17,205 nt of DNA from UBA1479 sp963972065. Lineage in GTDB: Bacteria > Pseudomonadota > Alphaproteobacteria > Rhodospirillales > Casp-alpha2. Below the pieces are notes generated by a model. The model was not told where the DNA came from, did not search any database, and saw nothing but the letters and a program-made list of their open reading frames with translations. The DNA lies in the NCBI GenBank assembly GCA_963972065.1, contig CAXAVJ010000079.1:1-17205 (forward strand), written 5' to 3'. Position 1 is the stretch's first letter. Every line of letters begins with the position of its first letter. Below are positions 14,400 to 17,205 of the stretch, piece after piece. The translations under genes were made by a program, and so were the position numbers.

Positions 14400-14556
14400 G
14401 GCGAGAGATTAGCGTGATTTGACGGCAGAGCGAACAAGGCCGTCTGATACAGCCCGCTTTCCTGTGACGAAAGCGGGGCTGCCGTCGGATATACGTCGTT
14501 CCCTAAGCCCCGCCGGCGTTATGCCGGGGAACCGGGTCTTGGCGGCTGACCTTACA
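14400..14556 (-). other. hairpin-rich rsfS-rlmH gap, possible structured leader or intergenic repeat
   Basis: Three stem-loops follow one another. First, GACGGC (14421-14426) with GCCGTC (14439-14444). Second, CAGCCCGCTTTC (14450-14461) with GAAAGCGGGGCTG (14469-14481), 12 bp with one bulged base and a seven-base loop. Third, CCCCGCCGGC (14508-14517) with GCCGGGG (14523-14529), one bulge. A second GCCGTC at 14481-14486 could pair with 14421-14426 instead, giving an alternative fold. No T-tract follows on the minus strand. The gap carries no recognised gene. Confidence 0.4.
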
Positions 14557-14961
14557 TCAGGCCGGCGCGGCGGTGGCTTCCTGGACCGGTGCGCCGGACC
14601 ACAGCTTTTCCAGGCCGTAGAACTGCCGCACTTCGGGGCGGAACAGGTGCACGATGACATCACCGGCGTCGATCAGGACCCAGTCGCACTGCGTCAGGCC
14701 CTCGACATTGATGCCCTTCAACCCGTTCTGTTTGAGTTTTTCCCGAAGGTGGTCGGCCATGGCGCCCACCTGGCGCTCGGATGTGCCGCTGGCAATGACC
14801 ATATGGTCCGCGATATCGGTCTTGCCGTGAAGGTCGATGACGGAAAGGGCCAGCGCCTTGTCGTCATCCAGGGATGCGGTCACCAGCTTCAAGACGTCAT
14901 CGCCGGTGAGGGGCATCGGTTTCGCTTTTGGTATGGCCTTTTTCCTTTTCGTTCGTTGCAC
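14557..14961 (-). CDS. rsfS: RsfS, ribosomal silencing factor
   Basis: 134 residues from GTG at 14959-14961. The protein binds uL14 of the 50S subunit and blocks joining with 30S under starvation. Visible family segments: DIADHMVIASGTSERQVGAMADHL (about 49-72), CDWVLIDAGDVIVHLFRPEVRQFYGLEKLW (about 92-121). The short C-terminal tail is Ala-rich. The start is uncertain: an ATG 15 codons later (14914-14916, MPLTGDDV) fits the length of many homologues equally well, and the basic residues before it (RTKRKK) may be an extension. It lies 30 bp after nadD, the usual arrangement. Confidence 0.95.
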   Translation of the reverse strand: MQRTKRKKAIPKAKPMPLTGDDVLKLVTASLDDDKALALSVIDLHGKTDIADHMVIASGTSERQVGAMADHLREKLKQNGLKGINVEGLTQCDWVLIDAGDVIVHLFRPEVRQFYGLEKLWSGAPVQEATAAPA

Positions 14962-14991
14962 GAACCGTCGGCAACCTTGCCGGCGGTCTTG

Positions 14992-15588
14992 TTAACCGCC
15001 TGGACGCCGGAACAGGCCCCGCGCCCGGAGCGCCGTGGCCGAGGTCGCGTTCAAGGGCGTATGAAGGAAGACCCACGCCGGAGGACGCATGTCGGCCAGC
15101 CGACCCGCCCGGGATTCCTTGATGCGTTCCCGGTGGAACCGGCGCGCTGCCCTGCCCGACAACGCCCCTAAAGAATAGGTAGGACGGTCGAAAACCGCAA
15201 CGGGCACGGTTTGAAAGATTCGTGTCCAGTGGTTCCAGCGGGAAATCTGCGCCAGGTTGTCGGCCCCCATAAGCCAGACAAACCGGTGATTTGGGAATCG
15301 CCGGACCAGTCTGGCCAGGGTTTCCGCCGTATAGGTCGTGCCCAGGCCCTTTTCCACATCGGTGACCCGGATGCGGGGGTGGTCGGCGACTTTTTGCGCA
15401 CTTTCGATTCGCGCCTCGAACGGCGCCATGCCGGCCTGGGGCTTCAACGGGTTCTGCGGCGACACCAGCCACCACACCTCGTCCAGCCGCAAACGCTTCA
15501 GCGCCTGCAGGCTGATGTGCCGGTGGCCCTGGTGGGCGGGGTTGAAGGACCCGCCCAGAATGCCGATGCGCCGAAGATGCCGTTTCAA
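14992..15588 (-). CDS. nadD: NadD, nicotinate-nucleotide adenylyltransferase
   Basis: 198 residues from TTG at 15586-15588. The enzyme adenylates nicotinate mononucleotide in NAD synthesis. It has the nucleotidyltransferase motif GGSFNPAHQGH (12-22), VSPQNPLK, FVWLMGADNL and the C-terminal TSATALR in place of the common ISSTxIR. No ATG is available: an in-frame stop is 21 bp upstream and the Rossmann strand begins at once, so TTG is the best start. A purine-rich CAGGCGGG lies about six bases before it. It is located 46 bp after proA and 30 bp before rsfS, the conserved proA-nadD-rsfS order. Confidence 0.95.
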   Translation of the reverse strand: MKRHLRRIGILGGSFNPAHQGHRHISLQALKRLRLDEVWWLVSPQNPLKPQAGMAPFEARIESAQKVADHPRIRVTDVEKGLGTTYTAETLARLVRRFPNHRFVWLMGADNLAQISRWNHWTRIFQTVPVAVFDRPTYSLGALSGRAARRFHRERIKESRAGRLADMRPPAWVFLHTPLNATSATALRARGLFRRPGG

Positions 15589-15634
15589 GGGGGGCCCGCC
15601 TGGGGGTCAGGGGTGATGAGGATGCCCGAAGGCG

Positions 15635-16906
15635 CTACGGCCGGACCTGGCCGGCGCCGCGGACGATGTATTTGAAGCTGGTCAACTGTTCGACCCCGAC
15701 CGGCCCGCGGGCATGAAGCTTGCCGGTGGAAATGCCGATCTCCGCCCCCATGCCGAATTCGCCGCCGTCGGCGAACTGGGTCGAGGCATTGACCAGCACG
15801 ATGGCGCTGTCGACCTCGTTGATGAATTTTTCCGCCGCCGCCGCGTCGCCGGTGATGATCGCGTCGGTGTGGTCGGAGCCATGGGTGCCGATGAAACGAA
15901 TGGCATCGTCGATGTCGTCGACCAACTTCACGGCGACGATGCTGTCCAGGTATTCCGTGTCCCAGTCTTCATCCGTCGCCGGGACCACGCGGGCATCCAT
16001 CTTCTGCACGTCGGCATCGCCGCGCACTTCACAACCCGCCTGAACCAGGCCGTCGAGAATACCGGGCAGCAGGATGGCTGCCGCGTCGCGGTCGACCAGG
16101 ATGTTTTCCGTCGCCCCACAGATGCCCGTGCGGCGCATCTTGGCGTTGACCACCACGTCGCGGGCCATGGCCGGGTCGGCGGCCTTGTTGACGTAGGAAT
16201 GGCAGAGCCCTTCCAGATGCTGGAACAAGGGCACTTTACTTTCCTGGATGACGCGCTCAATCAGGGACTTGCCGCCGCGCGGCACGATGACGTCGATGTA
16301 ATCGGTCATCCGCAGCATTTCGCCGACGGCGGCACGATCACGGGTCGGCACGGTCTGGATCGCGTCTTCGGGCAGGTCGGCCGCCTTCAGCCCTTCGCGC
16401 AGGCTGTCCAGGATCGCCGAGGATGAATGGAAGCTTTCCGAGCCACCGCGCAGGATCGAGGCATTGCCCGCCTTCAGGCAGAGCCCGCCCGCGTCCGCCG
16501 TCACGTTGGGCCGGGATTCGTAGATTACGCCGATCACGCCCAGCGGCACGCGCCTGCGTTCGATATGCAGACCGTTGGGCCGGTCCCATTCGGCCAGCGT
16601 CGTGCCCACGGGATCGTCGAGCTTGGCGATGTCCTCCAGGCCGCGGGCCATGGCCTCGACCCGGTCTTCGTTCAGCAGCAGACGGTCGAGCAGGGCCTTG
16701 GTCAGCCCCTTGGCCTCGCCCCCGGCCATGTCCTTGGCGTTCTCCGACAGGATGTGGTTCTGGCGGCGGCGCAGGCTGGCAGCGGCCTCGGTCAAGGCCT
16801 TGTCCTTGGCGGCACGCGGCGCCACGGCCAGCTTCGCCTGGGCGGCGCGGGCGCGGCGGCCGATCTCGGCCATCATCCGGGGAATATCGGCGGTTTCGTT
16901 CATCAT
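15635..16906 (-). CDS. proA: ProA, gamma-glutamyl phosphate reductase
   Basis: 423 residues from ATG at 16904-16906 (the adjacent ATG at 16901-16903 is equally possible). The NADPH-dependent enzyme converts glutamyl-5-phosphate to glutamate-5-semialdehyde in proline synthesis. It is an aldehyde dehydrogenase-fold protein with GVIGVIYESRPNVTADA, GNASILRGG, and the catalytic cysteine Cys263 in RTGICGATE; the C-terminus has the typical EFGMGAEIGISTGKLHARGP. A strong GAGGAGAGG site lies just before the chosen start. The frame opens 14 codons further upstream to 16948, where an ATG overlaps the proB stop, but those residues are not expected in the family. It is co-transcribed with proB. Confidence 0.97.
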   Translation of the reverse strand: MMNETADIPRMMAEIGRRARAAQAKLAVAPRAAKDKALTEAAASLRRRQNHILSENAKDMAGGEAKGLTKALLDRLLLNEDRVEAMARGLEDIAKLDDPVGTTLAEWDRPNGLHIERRRVPLGVIGVIYESRPNVTADAGGLCLKAGNASILRGGSESFHSSSAILDSLREGLKAADLPEDAIQTVPTRDRAAVGEMLRMTDYIDVIVPRGGKSLIERVIQESKVPLFQHLEGLCHSYVNKAADPAMARDVVVNAKMRRTGICGATENILVDRDAAAILLPGILDGLVQAGCEVRGDADVQKMDARVVPATDEDWDTEYLDSIVAVKLVDDIDDAIRFIGTHGSDHTDAIITGDAAAAEKFINEVDSAIVLVNASTQFADGGEFGMGAEIGISTGKLHARGPVGVEQLTSFKYIVRGAGQVRP

Positions 16907-16909
16907 CGT

Positions 16910-16918
16910 CCTCTCCTC
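16910..16918 (-). promoter_or_regulatory. ribosome binding site of proA
   Basis: GAGGAGAGG on the minus strand, three bases before the ATG at 16906 (six from its GGAG core). It decides the start against the longer frame opening at 16948. Confidence 0.7.
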
Positions 16919-16947
16919 ACCAGCGACGATATGGGGGCTGGCGGACA

Positions 16948-17205
16948 TCAGTCCAACACCAGATCGTCGCGGTGGATCATCTCGTCGCGGCCACGATAGC
17001 CCAGGATGGCCTCGATTTCCTTCGATTTTGCGCCCGCGATACGCCGCGCATCGGCCGCCGAATAAGCGATCAGCCCGCGCCCCAGGGGATCGCCCGCCTG
17101 ATTTTTCACGGTCACCGCGTCGCCGCGCTCGAACCGGCCCTCGACCTTGACCACGCCGGCCGGCAGCAGGCTTTTGCCCCGGGCCAGCGCCCGGCCCGCC
17201 CCGTC
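16948..17205 (-). CDS. proB: ProB, glutamate 5-kinase (C-terminal 85 residues, start outside window)
   Basis: Frame open from the right edge to TGA at 16948-16950. It reads GRALARGKSLLPAGVVKVEG, then FERGDAVTV, and ends RDEMIHRDDLVLD. This is the junction into, and all of, the C-terminal PUA domain of bacterial ProB; the kinase domain lies beyond the window. ProB phosphorylates glutamate as the first step of proline synthesis and hands the product to ProA. proA starts 41 bp downstream of its stop. Both ends fit the family, and no truncation is visible inside the window. Confidence 0.93.
   Translation of the reverse strand, partial: DGAGRALARGKSLLPAGVVKVEGRFERGDAVTVKNQAGDPLGRGLIAYSAADARRIAGAKSKEIEAILGYRGRDEMIHRDDLVLD

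Noticed and set aside
16907..16948. Longer proA start at 16948 overlapping the proB stop (TGATG)
   Set aside because: A strong GAGGAGAGG site just before 16906 and the expected family N-terminus favour the shorter form.

Overview
The window is a compact, high-GC stretch of a chromosome in which every gene I can support lies on the minus strand. It therefore reads from right (proB) to left (moaD). High GC coding, the order proB-proA-nadD-rsfS-rlmH-gpmI-envC-ctpA, frequent TTG/GTG starts and several GANTC sites in the one large intergenic region suggest an alphaproteobacterium, probably of the Rhodospirillales type. That placement is inference from gene order and protein style, not from a database search. 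I see no rRNA, tRNA, insertion sequence, prophage or CRISPR array.

Right part (about 13.9-17.2 kb): the end of proB (cut by the window edge) and proA make proline precursors. They are followed by nadD (NAD synthesis), rsfS (ribosome silencing factor) and rlmH (23S rRNA methyltransferase). The rsfS-rlmH and rlmH-gpmI gaps are each about 155 bp and are rich in hairpins.

Middle part (about 5.2-13.8 kb): gpmI (glycolysis) is followed by an envelope group. This group is an EnvC-like LytM factor with a degenerate active site, overlapping a CtpA-type S41 protease, then a membrane-anchored divergent polysaccharide deacetylase with a very acidic cytoplasmic tail. Next is a tight run of rppH (RNA 5'-pyrophosphohydrolase), a calcium/sodium antiporter of the CaCA type, a pteridine-reductase-like SDR and folB (dihydroneopterin aldolase). 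The last two make a folate/pterin pair.

The 385-bp region 4782-5166 between folB and uvrC is the most unusual stretch. It is AT-rich for this genome (189 A/T in the 360 bases 4801-5160). It carries a perfect DnaA box (TTATCCACA) facing a second near-box with a GANTC site between them, a third DnaA-like box about 190 bp away, a 12-bp palindrome and four GANTC sites in all. It could be a replication origin or a DnaA-controlled regulatory region.

Left part (1-4.8 kb): uvrC (excision repair), pgsA (phosphatidylglycerophosphate synthase), then mobB-moeA-moaD, a tightly packed molybdenum cofactor group that leaves the window at base 1.

Most of the content is conserved housekeeping. I did not find a clear new multi-gene system. 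The main leads are the folB-uvrC intergenic region, the Asp-Tyr-Lys SDR beside folB, the deacetylase-like protein without its usual metal ligands, and the structured intergenic RNAs.
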